Source: Liolophura sinensis | Taxonomy: Eukaryota > Mollusca > Polyplacophora > Chitonida > Chitonidae | Length of the DNA: 64,000 bases | Direction of reading: 5' to 3' | Assembly (NCBI RefSeq): GCF_032854445.1 | Contig: NC_088301.1 | Coordinates: 53,989,187-54,053,186, forward strand | In this document: positions 37,546 to 48,656 of the stretch, piece by piece | How the letters are laid out: each line of letters opens with the position of its first letter | How positions within the stretch are numbered: position 1 is the stretch's first letter | Made by a program: the position numbers and the translations under genes | The notes under the pieces: generated by a model | Told to the model about the DNA's origin: nothing | Seen by the model: the letters and a program-made list of their open reading frames with translations, nothing else | Databases searched by the model: none

Positions 37546-38910
37546 CTACTGACCACAGCTCTGGTTATTGCCATCTGTATCTGCTGTTTGGTTGGTCGGT
37601 TGTAGGCCCATAGTCCTTTTTCCAAGCTCTAAATTGTCATTTGTTACTTCAGTAGACAGTGGAGTAATATCTCTAGAATCACTGACAAGGGAGTTAACTG
37701 TCAACTCAGGCTTCCCTAAATGTTCACTACAGCCATGGGTGACAACAGGCCTGACATGCCATGTTTCCACATCAGAATTTTTCTCAAAGGCACTTTCTAG
37801 CACTGTCAATTTTTGCTGTTCACACAATCTGTCAGAGGTTTGTTGTACTGTCTCGCTGGACACAAGCTCTCTGGAAGGCAATGAACATGCTGCATGCAGA
37901 TTTGGCTCAGAGCCCTGCTCAACAGGGGCAATTTCTACATCTGACTTCATTTCTTCCTGTTTGCAGTCATTTGAGGATTTCTCTACACTGTAATTATTGT
38001 TATCCCTTTCATCTTTTTCACTCTGATTAACAGTTAATAGTTTCTGTGAATCTCCGCTGAGAACCATAAGTTTTGGGACACGATCTTCTGTATTTTCATG
38101 CAGTTCTCCTCGCTGCCCTTCATCAGGAATTGTTTTCTGTGTGACCTGCTGATCAATAGCATCACTCACTCGCTCCGGATAAATTGCTGGTTCTTGTTTA
38201 ATCTCCACTGCTTCCTTAATCGGCGGATTATCCTTTAATGAGTTTGTGTCTGTTTTGTCCGGCTTTGATACAACTGGCTCTTTTTTCAATCCTTCTGTTT
38301 TCTTCTTTACATGCTCACTTTTCCTCTCCACCTTATGTCCCTCTTTGCGCAGCCGATCCTTTCTGTGTTCGTCTTTACGTTGTGAGCGATGCTCGTGTCG
38401 TGACTGATGACTATCTTTTGATACACCTTCCTTAGAACGGGTGCCATCAGACTTCCTGGACACATCCTTACTGCTGTGATGATCCACCTTCTTGAGGCGT
38501 TGATCGTTCTTTACAGTGGACACATCATCCTTTTTCACAGACTGTCCTTCTCGTCTTTCGGTTTTGATCTTAATTTTCACCTCACCTTCAGCACCTGTGT
38601 CAACAGGTTTGGGCACTTTGACCTGTGTGTCACAGTTGATTTCTGGATTGCTTTCCTGCTGTGAGCTGATGGTCATGCTTGATGAAATCCTGTCGTCCTC
38701 ACTGTCAGATGTTAGCTCCTGCTGATCATGATAGTACTCCTTCAACCTTACATGCCAAGCTATACTACTCACAGCAGACACAGTCTTAAACTGATGCACA
38801 ACATTTCTTGGAATAAAGTAGATATCATTATCTCGTAGGGTGATCTTTGCATATCGTATGCCTTCCCTCCTTAGCTGATTAAGTTTGGCATCTTCTACCC
38901 ATGTTACACA
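37546..38910 (-). CDS. RSBN1: RSBN1 coding exon 5 (domain end plus charged tail)
   Basis: The exon starts after acceptor 'ttttctttgcag' with [20 protein letters not shown] and includes [14 protein letters not shown], with the putative distal iron ligand His1008. The conserved domain ends about [12 protein letters not shown]. The remaining about 400 residues form a tail rich in Lys, Glu, Ser and Arg with no domain I recognise, ending in TAG at 37546. I do not recall an equivalent tail in vertebrate RSBN1. Confidence 0.92.
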   Translation of the reverse strand, partial: CVTWVEDAKLNQLRREGIRYAKITLRDNDIYFIPRNVVHQFKTVSAVSSIAWHVRLKEYYHDQQELTSDSEDDRISSSMTISSQQESNPEINCDTQVKVPKPVDTGAEGEVKIKIKTERREGQSVKKDDVSTVKNDQRLKKVDHHSSKDVSRKSDGTRSKEGVSKDSHQSRHEHRSQRKDEHRKDRLRKEGHKVERKSEHVKKKTEGLKKEPVVSKPDKTDTNSLKDNPPIKEAVEIKQEPAIYPERVSDAIDQQVTQKTIPDEGQRGELHENTEDRVPKLMVLSGDSQKLLTVNQSEKDERDNNNYSVEKSSNDCKQEEMKSDVEIAPVEQGSEPNLHAACSLPSRELVSSETVQQTSDRLCEQQKLTVLESAFEKNSDVETWHVRPVVTHGCSEHLGKPELTVNSLVSDSRDITPLSTEVTNDNLELGKRTMGLQPTNQTADTDGNNQSCGQ

Positions 38911-41900
38911 CTGCAAAGAAAATCAGACACTTATCACTCATAGTATCAAACAGAAGGCACTATGTCAATCATACACACAAAATCTGCTCATGTATACACA
39001 ATATCTTTAAAATAGCTATACAGATTCTTGAAATATAACTTGTTTTCTACTGTCCCAGGAGTTGCCACAATACGAAAGTATCATATACTAGTATACTGTC
39101 CACATGCTAGTGAAGCATGGACTACATACACCAATGTACTATGCGTCTAAAGTAAAATGAGCTCAATAAACTTAAGGTACATTTTTTTTTTAAATACGTC
39201 CTTCATATGGCAGTTAGGATTAAGGAAGGGATTAAGATCAAGAGCCTTTAACACTACAGTGATCTTGGCTTTTCAGTAGTGGGCAATCAGGTTGAACACA
39301 TGTCATTTCGTTAACTGACAATGCCCATTTTGCAAGTGGTTTAACCTCAATGTGAGAGCTTTGAGACTGGACATTACAACTTCACGGTGGCGCCCTTTGT
39401 GCCATGACACAGTGACTTTATGGCGCGCAATGGCTAGTCATAGTGTTCAGTCCCATGCAGATTTCCAACACAACATGGACGAGTACAATACAATTCCATA
39501 ATGAACAAACACTTCACAATGACTCATTTGTTACATCGCTCAACCTGTCCATGGATTTTCAGGACCTGTACAAATAGCAACTGAAGATACACGTACAGAT
39601 TCAGGAGATTCATTGGGTAATGCACTCTGTATCCAATGACTGAATATTCCTAAGTCGACTGATCTTCCTCTTTATTATTTTGTGGAATAAGAAATAATGA
39701 AATTTCTTCCTCCGTCAACATTTCCTCATCAGTGTTTACAAAAATTTGGAGAGCAAATGATAAACATCACAGTGCCCCCAAATGCTTTTGGCATATAAAG
39801 GACAGTCACATGGTACATTTGTGTATGACCCAATGAATTTCATTTGACAATATTTATAGATATTTAACAAAACTTAACTATTTCCATGTTAGTTGATAAC
39901 TTACCTGGGATACAGGAGGTTCATGGAGATCTAATTGCAATTTTCGGGACACTTCAATGAAATCACTGGCATGGAAACAAAGCACGTCCTTCACTATTCG
40001 ATCTTCAACAGGCCTGTAACATCAAGAAAGAAATTAACAACTTCATTACTTCATTTCACCCAAAGTTTAATTTTGTCCAGTGATTCTGACTGGTTAAGGG
40101 TTTTTTTTTTTCAGTGAAGTGTGATTAATTATCTAATCTTACTTTTTTTTTACAGTTACACAGCTACACACAGTATAACTTGTGATTATGGATAATATTA
40201 AAGCAGACATTATCATGACTGAGGTTACTTACTCCTCATCACAATGTATGGCTTTCAACACTCCAACAGCAGCTGTGGTCTGACGATCAAATCCCTGGCC
40301 CACGTGGTCAGCATGGCAGCGGGTGCGATCCTCCACCAGCACTTCTCGCGGCTCATGGGCACGAGGTAAATAATGCAGGTTCTTCAGCTCATTCACTCCA
40401 CTACAACACAAATTGCATTTCATGTTGGGTGACTGGTACCAAGAAGTATTTCTTCATTCAAAGAGCCGCCAACATGATACAGACCACACTTACATGTACA
40501 CTTTAATTTTAACATAGGATGACAAACTGAACACCCTTTCTTATAGTGAAGTCTCACTATATTGTATTTATTTTACGTTTTCAATCTGACTATATAACTC
40601 ACAATGTATAAACCTAGGCCTAACAAGATGGCAATCACTTACTCTGCCTGTGGCAAATTTCACATTTCCAGGACTGAAATAAACCTATTACTAGAATTCA
40701 ATCTTAAGCTAAAACAATATGCATTCTGTTAGTTTTGGTTTTTATCAGCACTTTTTTCATGTCACATTTGACATACATGCAACTCATTTTCATATTCATT
40801 GCAGTTGCATACAGGTACATGTAAATGTATACACAGAAGATATTGCACTGTGAAGGCTGAATATCATAAATATTTTTCGAGTGAGAAGGTGAAAATAATA
40901 ATTATGATATTCAACCTTCACTATGCAATATTCTATCTATTACTTACATTTTGACAATATCATGATTTTGTGTATTTAAACAAGTTTAAGCAATGTTTTT
41001 AGCCGTAGGCCTTCACAGACATGTATATAGCGTGACATAATGTCTTGTATAATGTCATGTCTTGTTGTATGATGTTGTGTCTTGTTGCGTGACGTAAGAA
41101 ATGTTGAAGTTGACTGAAGCTGTATGTGACATCATTGCGCTAAGATCAAATGGGAAGGTCCGAAAACAAAAAGTTTCTTTATGGCGTCATGACGGCAAGG
41201 TGTGTCACTGGCTAGGGTTAGATATCACTTTTATCAGTGAAGGAAATCCTGACATTTCACCTTTAAATAAATAATAAATGTATGTTTACAATAAAGAAAC
41301 CAGAACATATTGGTACATAGAGTGACTGGTGGTAAAATTGTTACATTACATGCAAATTATTGTCATCTTTACTTAATGACAAGTTTGATATCTGACCTAC
41401 TTAAAGGTACTTTGGATCTAATACTAAAATTTCACTACCTTTGGAAAAGAAACTAATATATCTCTCTCACCTTATTTAATTACACTCCTGTAACTTAACT
41501 TCATAAAATGTTTATATTTTAAATGCATTATAATATCATTTGACAGTCAACAATCTGAAAAAAAATGCTAAATTGTGAATGATATAATGCATGTACATGC
41601 AATGACAAATCTTTCTCTTTAATCAAAATAAGTGGTGTTTTTAATCATTGTATTCAAAATGACACAAATTCTAATCGCTAAGACCAGAGCCCAGTACCCT
41701 GATTATTATCAACTTACTTTTCATAACCCATTTACAGAAAAAAAGGAGAAATAAATTGATAAAGACTGTGACACAGATGTTGAATGTAATTTTGAAATAT
41801 TTAACCTGTTAAGCATAAAATGTTAATGTAAGCAGAAATAACACTTGAAATACATGTATACATAGTACCACTTAACATACATCATAAATCCATGTAACCT

Positions 41901-44900
41901 CCATATATTAGGAGATTACATATCTTCCTGTACACTCACATGCAGAGTTACCTCCCCTACAAAAACTGAATTTTGAAAATAAATTCTCATGAAAAGTAAT
42001 CAACCTCATCTCATAAAGAGGGATTTGATTACAGTTGTGAACTATTGGAAAAATTATAAACTTTTTTAGGAAACAATGTAATTAAATTACAAATATTATA
42101 TGCATATTTAATAAGTATGAAGTTTCACACTGCCACTCAATTAAGTGTTTTTCATAACCACAAACCACTGGGACAGCTACATGTAACTCTGAATCAGTGC
42201 CTGCCCCAAAGACACGTACCTAAAATTTTAGTTTCAAGCCCTGACATGGTTGCCCCATATTATATGATGCAAGTCAAGTAAATCCACCGAAATCTTACGA
42301 TTATCTATAGCTGTATGTCATCATAAATGGGACAATAGCCCTTTATGAATCTGCTTTTTCAGACAATTAGGTCCATGCAGGGGCATTCAGAAATTCTGTT
42401 ACAATCTCCTTAAGGAAAATCCTTTTATTAAATATGTTCCAATAGAAAATCATCGAAAGTTTTCTTTGTTTTGCAAGAAAAGCAAATGCATAAAATGTTT
42501 CAATCATGTGAGATACTACAAGGTGAAAAAATTGAGCTTTTGCATTTTTGTAGGCGAGAAAAAATATTGAGTTTCTTTACTTTCTTTTTTAAATTGAATT
42601 TCTAACAGAAATTTGACTAGAAAATCCCCCATATTGATGTACTGTTTATACTTAACTTACCGTTTTCGTTTGTATGGTGACTTAGGCATATCAGCAGTAG
42701 GAACAACTTGTTCCCCTGGCCGACACCAGAGAATAGGTCCATCATTACTTTCCCGAGGTGAATTCATTTTAAGCCAGGACCGCGCACCCCACGGCATCAC
42801 AGCTTTCAGGAACAAATCCTTCTCCAACATGGCAATAACATCAGGATAATAATCACCAATCTCCTCATGAACTGTTCCCACCAAGCTTATCTGAAGAAGT
42901 GGGCCGGAACGATAAGTGTTGCTCTGGTAGGTACGGTGAACCTGCTCTTGAAACTTGGAAAATGGCATTGTTTCGATGTCTGATTTCCCTAGTACACCAC
43001 AGGTGACTGTGAGGTTAGGATAGGTATAGCTGAAATACTCCACAGGTTCGGGCATGTCATTCACAGCTCCATGGATGATGCCCATTACATGACTGGACGA
43101 ACCCTCTACTGGCTCTCCATAGACCTCATCAAAGTAATCATCCACAAACTCTGTCAGCTCTGCCTCAGAGAGCTTTGACAGTTCATCTTTGTAGGAGTGA
43201 ACCACACTGGCACCACCATTAGGGTAATATTCAACATGCATTAAGTGTTTGTACTTTGAAGTTTTACTCCTTGGCTGACAACCAGAGCTATTTAAGTTTT
43301 TCATCCTATAGTGTTGTTCACACACAGCACCAGCCACTTTTAGCTGGCCACCTTTGATGTCAGGCAACTCTTTGCGAGTTTGTGTGGATCGTGAAATCCT
43401 GTGCTTGCTGTGGTGCTCTGACTTGTGGGGACTTGCTTGTTCCTTCAGGGGAGATTTTGTGCTGCCTTTTAAAGATGCTTTCAAGTTTTCAAAAGGATGT
43501 AACTCTTTCTGGGACTCTGGAACCTGGACGCCTTTGGTGTCTGTCTTTCGTTTTACACTCACCTGTGTGCCACAGTTCACCAAGTGTTTGCTCTTCTTGC
43601 TGGACGATTTGCTGTGTGAGGAATGAGATTTCTGTGGGGACTCTGAGGACTGGTGAGAGGAAGTGTGACCTCCCTTTTTTGGCGTCCCAGCCTCTGTGCT
43701 GGCCGGGTTGTGTCTCTGAAGCTTGAGCTTAGTTGGTGATGGCTGCGAGTGAACCTCAAGCCTTACCAAACTCAGAGCGAGATCAGATTTTGCTGCCTTT
43801 GAGGATTTAGAGCCTGAGGGTGACAACTGCTCACATGATGACTTGGACACTGACTGTGATGATGTGCTGCTCAAAGAGTTGGAGTTGGAATCAGAGTGAC
43901 CCATGGAGCTGCCCCCACCATGTCCATCTGAAAGCTCACCAAACTTGCTAGACTTTGATGAACTGCCAGAAGACTGTTTCTTGTCCTTGTGATGGTGGTG
44001 ATGGTGACCATGATGATGATGCTTATGTTTGTGTTTATGTTTGTGCCTGTGAACTTTCTCCTCCACTGGTTTAGAACTAACCTCTTCCTGGTGCGAAGTG
44101 TTTGTCAAGATCCCAGTAACCTCGCTTGATTCCTGATTGGGACATTCAGCAATTGGCTCTGACACTGCCTCTCTACTGCATGAACCTGAGCCATCCGACA
44201 TGGATTCCTTCGAGGTGCAATCATTGAAGTCCTCACTACCAGACCTCGCAGGAACTTTCTCAGCCCTTCCTGCTGAAGAAGAGTTAGTCTGTTTAAGATC
44301 CTTAGAGCTGTCTTTATCAGTAACTATGTGAAGGGTCTTTAGAATATTCTCATGAGATGGTTGGGATGGTTTAGCACTTCCATCAAGTGTTATTTTTATG
44401 TATGGAGCAGGTTTGGTGTCCTTTGATGTCAGCTTACTGGAATCTTTGGGTCTAACTTTGGAACTATGACCACCCGAAGACTTCTGCTGTTCTCCACTCT
44501 GTGGTGCTGAACTGGATTTAGTTGTTCCAGTGCTCCGTACTCTGTCATCATGCTCAAGCCTCCTGGATTTTGTAGGGGTGTCACCACATTTGTCTTTTAT
44601 TTGATCTCTCTTCCTAGAGGACCTCTTCTCTGACTCTGTAGAGGAGTCACTACTGCCTTTAGACAATTTTGTCAAATCTGAAATATTGAAAATGTAAATA
44701 TTAGACAAGTTTACCTATGCAATACAGGTCACATTCTAAAAAAAAAAAAAAAATAACAATTATGCCTCCACTACAGTTTGCATCATATGAATTATGTGAC
44801 ACAATTAGGTCAGATTCATAAAATTAAAAAGCTTAATTGGCATATTAATAAAACCTTTCACATAACATGATAAAAGTAAAAGAATTCTTATAGGGCCAAA

Positions 44901-47900
44901 ATTAAAATATTGTTTGTTTGATGTTACAAGCTCTTTATAACAGAAGGAAATATAGGTAGGTGGTTTTTCTTATTATTTTTTTTTTGCAGAAGGGAAGAAC
45001 AATACTCAAATCCTGTTCAAATGACTGATCACAATCAAACTTCCTCAACACTGATCAGAACACAATACTAAATTATCTCACCCAATATTTAGCAATTCTC
45101 AAAATAAATATTCTTAGATCTTTACAATAAAACGAACAGGTAAATATTTGTTAAACATTTTTATGAGTACTACGGCATAATTTAAGACAACAGCTTGTGC
45201 TAGCATTTTCAGGTCCTGTACAGAGGGGGCAAGCATGTGAAAATGTAACCAAAATCCTCTCCAGCTGATACTTTTGACGGAGTGAAGCACGACCTAGTAA
45301 AATAAAATCTATACTGAGAAATCTTTTCAATTTTCCTAAATTTTCTAATGTACATGCTTGTCTAAAAGAATGAAGAGTGTAAGTGCAAGAACCCAAGCAA
45401 GCATCAGTTCAGATCACCAGTTTTGACCTAATTTACAGTCCAAATCATTTATACATGAGGAAGACCAGAACCAAAATCATGGTGTGTAAGATGAAGATTG
45501 AAGGATGGAACATACCAGCTTTGTCTTTGTATGTGAACTTCAGTGTATCCATTAACAAATGCACCTACCCTTTGTAATGTTACTACCTTTGTTTCCGCTT
45601 CACAACAATGTATAAGTAAACAGATACAGTTTCTATCCACCAAAGTTTTCTCAGCATCTGGTGGTGGTGATCTCAATGACAGTTCAGGAAATAAAACCAA
45701 TATATTCCCAGCTACATGCTCCCTAACATAGGGTTTTTGACAGGGAGAACAGGTATCCACACACCTGACTAACCTTTTTGTAAATTTTGGGACCTCCTGC
45801 AAAGTATCTTTCCATGTCAACAGAAGGGGCTCAGGTGAGAGCCTCTGATACATGTGATATAAGAGTAACACAATGATGGATGCCAAAATAAAAAGGGCTC
45901 TGTTGGGGAATCTTTTTGTTTACAACAAAAATTTTCTGTCTTGATCATGTTTTAGCAGATATTATGCTGTAATGTCTCACTCTATGACAGTAAATCACTG
46001 GTTTTTTTTTAATGTACAGGCACATTGAACCATATGGGCAAGGTGACATGTAAACAGATAGTGCATGGCTTCTTCGTGCCAGCTTAGAGACCCTCCGCAC
46101 CCCTACTCCCTCCCCCATTCGGTTTGTTCCACATACTCCCGCCCCCATTTGGACCCCCTTAGAATTCTTCTTAAACACGGATCATCACTGACGTGACCGC
46201 TGCAAACTACTTAATTTCCAGGCTGGGGCCTTAAGGAAACTGTACTTTGACGTCTTTTTCACCCCCGCCCCCTCCCCAACACAAAGGGAATGTTGAAAAA
46301 ATTGTTTGTACTGTTACACATGATAATCTGCACGTTAACAAAAAAAAAAACCCAAAGCTTTTCATGTATCCTTTAAGCCTACACACTAAGGAATACCATT
46401 CTTTTTTTTTGATTTATGAGGAATAGGTTGTGATTTACATGTTGATTTCCACTTGCCTTTTAATGTCATTTTTTTTCTCATGGTCACATGCTTTTACTGA
46501 CTTTTCATTGGTTAAAAATGAATTGGGGGATTTCAATTTACATACAAAAAAAACATAGTGTTAGTAAGACGTTCTTCAATCTAGTTTCTGTCACAAGACA
46601 CTGCAATCCAAGAATGTTCAGCACTCAACTGTTCGCAGTTCATACTTATTTCAGACAGTCATCGCCTGAGTGGTGAAAAAACAGATTGAGTGTTTTTAGA
46701 CATGTTTAAGATAGATGAACATGGTAAAGGTTGAATGCACATGTGGTTGTGTCGCATGCTTTGTCACATGGTCTAGATCTGAAAAGGATCCCCTCTACAT
46801 TTGTCCATCCTCAGTCAGGGGAGCATAAATAAAATGACGTAAAGTACTGACGTAGAAAATTACACCAGCAAACACTGCCATGACTGTGACCGACGACCTT
46901 AATTTTTACATCAACTTCACAAGCAATAGCCCTGGTCCCAATCTCAAAATGATACTCCATCATTACATTCTCAAATTATTAAGCACAAATAAGTTACTTC
47001 TGCATGTAAGATAACTGCCACAGGTGATGAAATGTAGCGAGATCTCACAGTTCACAGGACCTGGGGGCTAATTTTCACTCGATATCCTATGCTGTGACCT
47101 AGCGGCGGCATGCTTACTACATTAAACAACCGTTGCATTGAAATTCTCCATTGAGTCCCCATAGAAGGGTTGCATGACCTATTTCTGGCAGCCATATTGG
47201 AGTACTGCTGCTCCACCAGCCCATGTTAACAGGACTCCAATATGGCTGACTGGCTATTGCTCTGCCAGAGCGATGATGTCACATGCAACATCTCTCTTCG
47301 CAGTAACTTACACTAAAAATAATGGAGAAACTGAAAATGCCAAGTGGAAAGAGTTAGCTTGAAATGTTGCCATTTTATTGGCCATGAAAAGCAGCTGCAG
47401 CCTCAAATTTCAAACTTCACTGCACACAACTGGATGCTAATTTGACCATGGCAGTACTGTTGCAGCAAGTCTTGTGGCACACATCCTGAAATGCAAATGT
47501 GGTTAATAACAAATTAAATTACCTTTAGTTTTTGGAGTTCCATTAACTGATGGCTCCATTTTAGTCTTGGTTATCAGTTTTATTTTGAGTGGTTGTACTT
47601 TTGGAGATTTCGGTGATGGCGATGTTCCCACATCTGAGGATTCACTAGTGGATGAGAATCTTCTCTCCTTCCCTCCACCGACATAATCATCCAAATATCC
47701 TGAACTGGACAAACGACGGTAATCGTGGTGAATTCGCTTACGTTTTCCAATGTCCAATCCAGACCCAAACTCTGTTGGAGATTCTGACGGTTGAGGTATT
47801 GATTTAGGAGGAGTCCTGGTCGGCGTTGTTATAGGTACTGTTGGTGGTTCACCTGCTTTACTACTTGCAGCCAAGGTTGATGGTACAGCGTTGTTGATGT

Positions 47901-48135
47901 TACCAATGCCCTTCGCAACAACAACAACAGGCGACAATGTTTGTGACGTTTGCCAGCCCGGGAGATTGCGATAGCAATGTTCCTGCTTGTTATTTGTCAC
48001 ACATTCTGGCTCATTATCTGTTGTAGCATTCTTCTTCTCTTCTGCGTTCACTGTTTCCTTTATCGGGGAGACCTGCTTCTGTATAATTTCGAATATATTG
48101 TCACTGTTGTCATCCACAGACCCTTCCTCCGCCAT
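37546..48135 (-). CDS. RSBN1: RSBN1-family histone demethylase (JmjC-type)
   Basis: Exons 48135-47523, 44677-42661, 40400-40233, 40013-39905 and 38910-37546 join in frame to 1423 residues. Residues about 650-1030 match the conserved domain of vertebrate RSBN1/RSBN1L and C. elegans DPY-21, including [51 protein letters not shown] and [20 protein letters not shown]. His906-x-Asp908 and His1008 fit the Fe(II) ligands of the JmjC fold. DPY-21 removes a methyl group from H4K20me2, so the same nuclear role is inferred here. The protein is far longer than the vertebrate forms (about 800 residues, from memory). It has a disordered Ser/Lys-rich N-terminal half with a His tract at 414-434 and a charged C-terminal tail of about 400 residues. 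It is head to head with SET. The family assignment is very secure; enzymatic activity is inferred. Confidence 0.93.
39905..40013 (-). CDS. RSBN1: RSBN1 coding exon 4
   Basis: This 109-nt exon runs from acceptor 'gatgttacag' to donor CAG|gtaagt and ends in phase 0. It encodes [20 protein letters not shown] then [16 protein letters not shown], which aligns with the corresponding RSBN1 stretch (KDVICFHAEDF...[10 protein letters not shown] as recalled). Because it is short and interrupted by stops outside the splice sites, it is easily missed. Confidence 0.92.
40233..40400 (-). CDS. RSBN1: RSBN1 coding exon 3 (metal-binding His-x-Asp)
   Basis: This 168-nt exon lies between acceptor 'ttgtgttgtag' and donor GA|gtaagt. 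It encodes [20 protein letters not shown] then [20 protein letters not shown]. The HAD triplet (His906, Asp908) supplies two of the expected iron ligands. This is the most conserved stretch of the family. Confidence 0.93.
40838..40933. repeat. About 40-bp imperfect inverted repeat
   Basis: The left arm 'agatattgcactgtgaaggc' then 'tgaatatcataaatattttt' pairs with the right arm ending 'tatgatattcaaccttcact' then 'atgcaatattct'. There are a few mismatches and a loop of about 12 nt. It lies in the RSBN1 intron between exons 2 and 3, so the pre-mRNA could form a long hairpin. It resembles a miniature foldback transposon. Confidence 0.8.
41022..41095 (+). repeat. Short degenerate repeats of 'atgtcttgt'
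   Basis: 'aatgtcttgtataatgtcat', then 'gtcttgttgtatgatgttgt', then 'gtcttgttgcgtgacg' repeats a 15-20-bp motif about four times with changes. It lies in an RSBN1 intron and has no evident function. Confidence 0.6.
42661..44677 (-). CDS. RSBN1: RSBN1 coding exon 2 (large)
   Basis: This 2017-nt exon runs from acceptor 'aatatttcag' to donor CG|gtaagt. Residues 205-640 are Ser/Lys/His-rich and probably disordered, with [13 protein letters not shown] and a tract of alternating His-Lys then poly-His (about 414-434). From about 649 the conserved domain begins ([20 protein letters not shown], then [19 protein letters not shown]). The exon ends at [14 protein letters not shown]. Plus-strand frames opposite it are shadows. 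Confidence 0.93.
46091..46116 (-). other. G-quadruplex-type motif in RSBN1 intron 1
   Basis: The minus strand reads ggggg-a-ggg-agta-gggg-tgcgga-ggg, four G runs with loops of 1, 4 and 6 nt, which fits the canonical pattern. Because RSBN1 is transcribed from this strand, the motif would be present in its pre-mRNA. More G runs lie next to it (46129-46160), and another G-rich patch lies at 46261-46277. Confidence 0.6.
47523..48135 (-). CDS. RSBN1: RSBN1 coding exon 1
   Basis: ATG at 48135 has good context (aaaATGGcg) and gives [20 protein letters not shown]. Upstream codons stay open to 48360, but they would run through the shared promoter toward SET, so the internal ATG is preferred. The exon ends AAA G|gtaatt in phase 1. 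It encodes a low-complexity region with Pro/Thr/Ser-rich segments, [11 protein letters not shown], and a [11 protein letters not shown] motif near the end. Confidence 0.88.
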
Positions 48136-48371
48136 TTTGTGTAACTTCCAAAATCCCCGGATGAAACAGGTGCTTCGCCTTAATTTTGTATCACGCGCTT
48201 TCATTGGAGGAGTTTGGCCCTTATTTAAGAAAATTACTGGAATTGTCCAACGGCGTACAACTTCACGTAGGCAGTCGGAGTTCTCCAAGCGCGTGCGTAT
48301 TTGCATCCTGAATCCTCGCAAACTTTTCAAACGTTGTTGTTCACAAGTCAGATTGATCACAGCAGAGTAAG
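48136..48371. promoter_or_regulatory. Bidirectional promoter between RSBN1 and SET
   Basis: Only 236 bp separate the divergent ATG codons, so both 5' UTRs and core promoters must lie here unless upstream non-coding exons exist. An octamer ATTTGCAT sits at 48299-48306, and a CCAAT box (minus strand) at 48203-48207, about 70 bp from the RSBN1 ATG. The stretch 48240-48300 has several CpGs, and no clear TATA box is visible. This is typical of shared promoters of broadly expressed genes. Confidence 0.7.
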
Positions 48372-48656
48372 ATGTCGTTTGCTGTGCCGTCCATGCCGGC
48401 GGATAATGGAACCCCTGTCAAACAGCAGAAACTATCCACACAAGAACCGCTGTCTGATGACAGCCATGACTTTGATAAAGAAACCCAGAGAGCTTTGGAA
48501 GAGATTGATTCGTGCCAAAACGAAATAGATGCTCTGAATGAAAAGGCTAGTGAAGAAATCCTCAAAGTTGAACAGAAGTATAATAAGCTAAGGAGACCAC
48601 ACTTTGACAAAAGAAACGAGTTGATCAAAAAGATACCCAATTTCTGGGTAACAGCA
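48372..48656 (+). CDS. SET: SET coding exon 1
   Basis: This exon encodes 95 residues from ATG to donor GCA|gtatcc in phase 0. A variable 35-residue N-terminus is followed by the long backbone helix ([20 protein letters not shown] then [15 protein letters not shown]) that forms the SET dimer. Reading past the donor gives the unrelated [10 protein letters not shown] and then a stop. Confidence 0.92.

Noticed and set aside
37568-38725. Several plus-strand frames of 60-141 codons
   Set aside because: They are shadows of RSBN1 exon 5 on the opposite strand.
48136-48360. Upstream in-frame extension of RSBN1 exon 1 ([13 protein letters not shown]...)
   Set aside because: It would run through almost the entire 236-bp gap to the SET ATG; the ATG at 48135 has better context and leaves room for a promoter.
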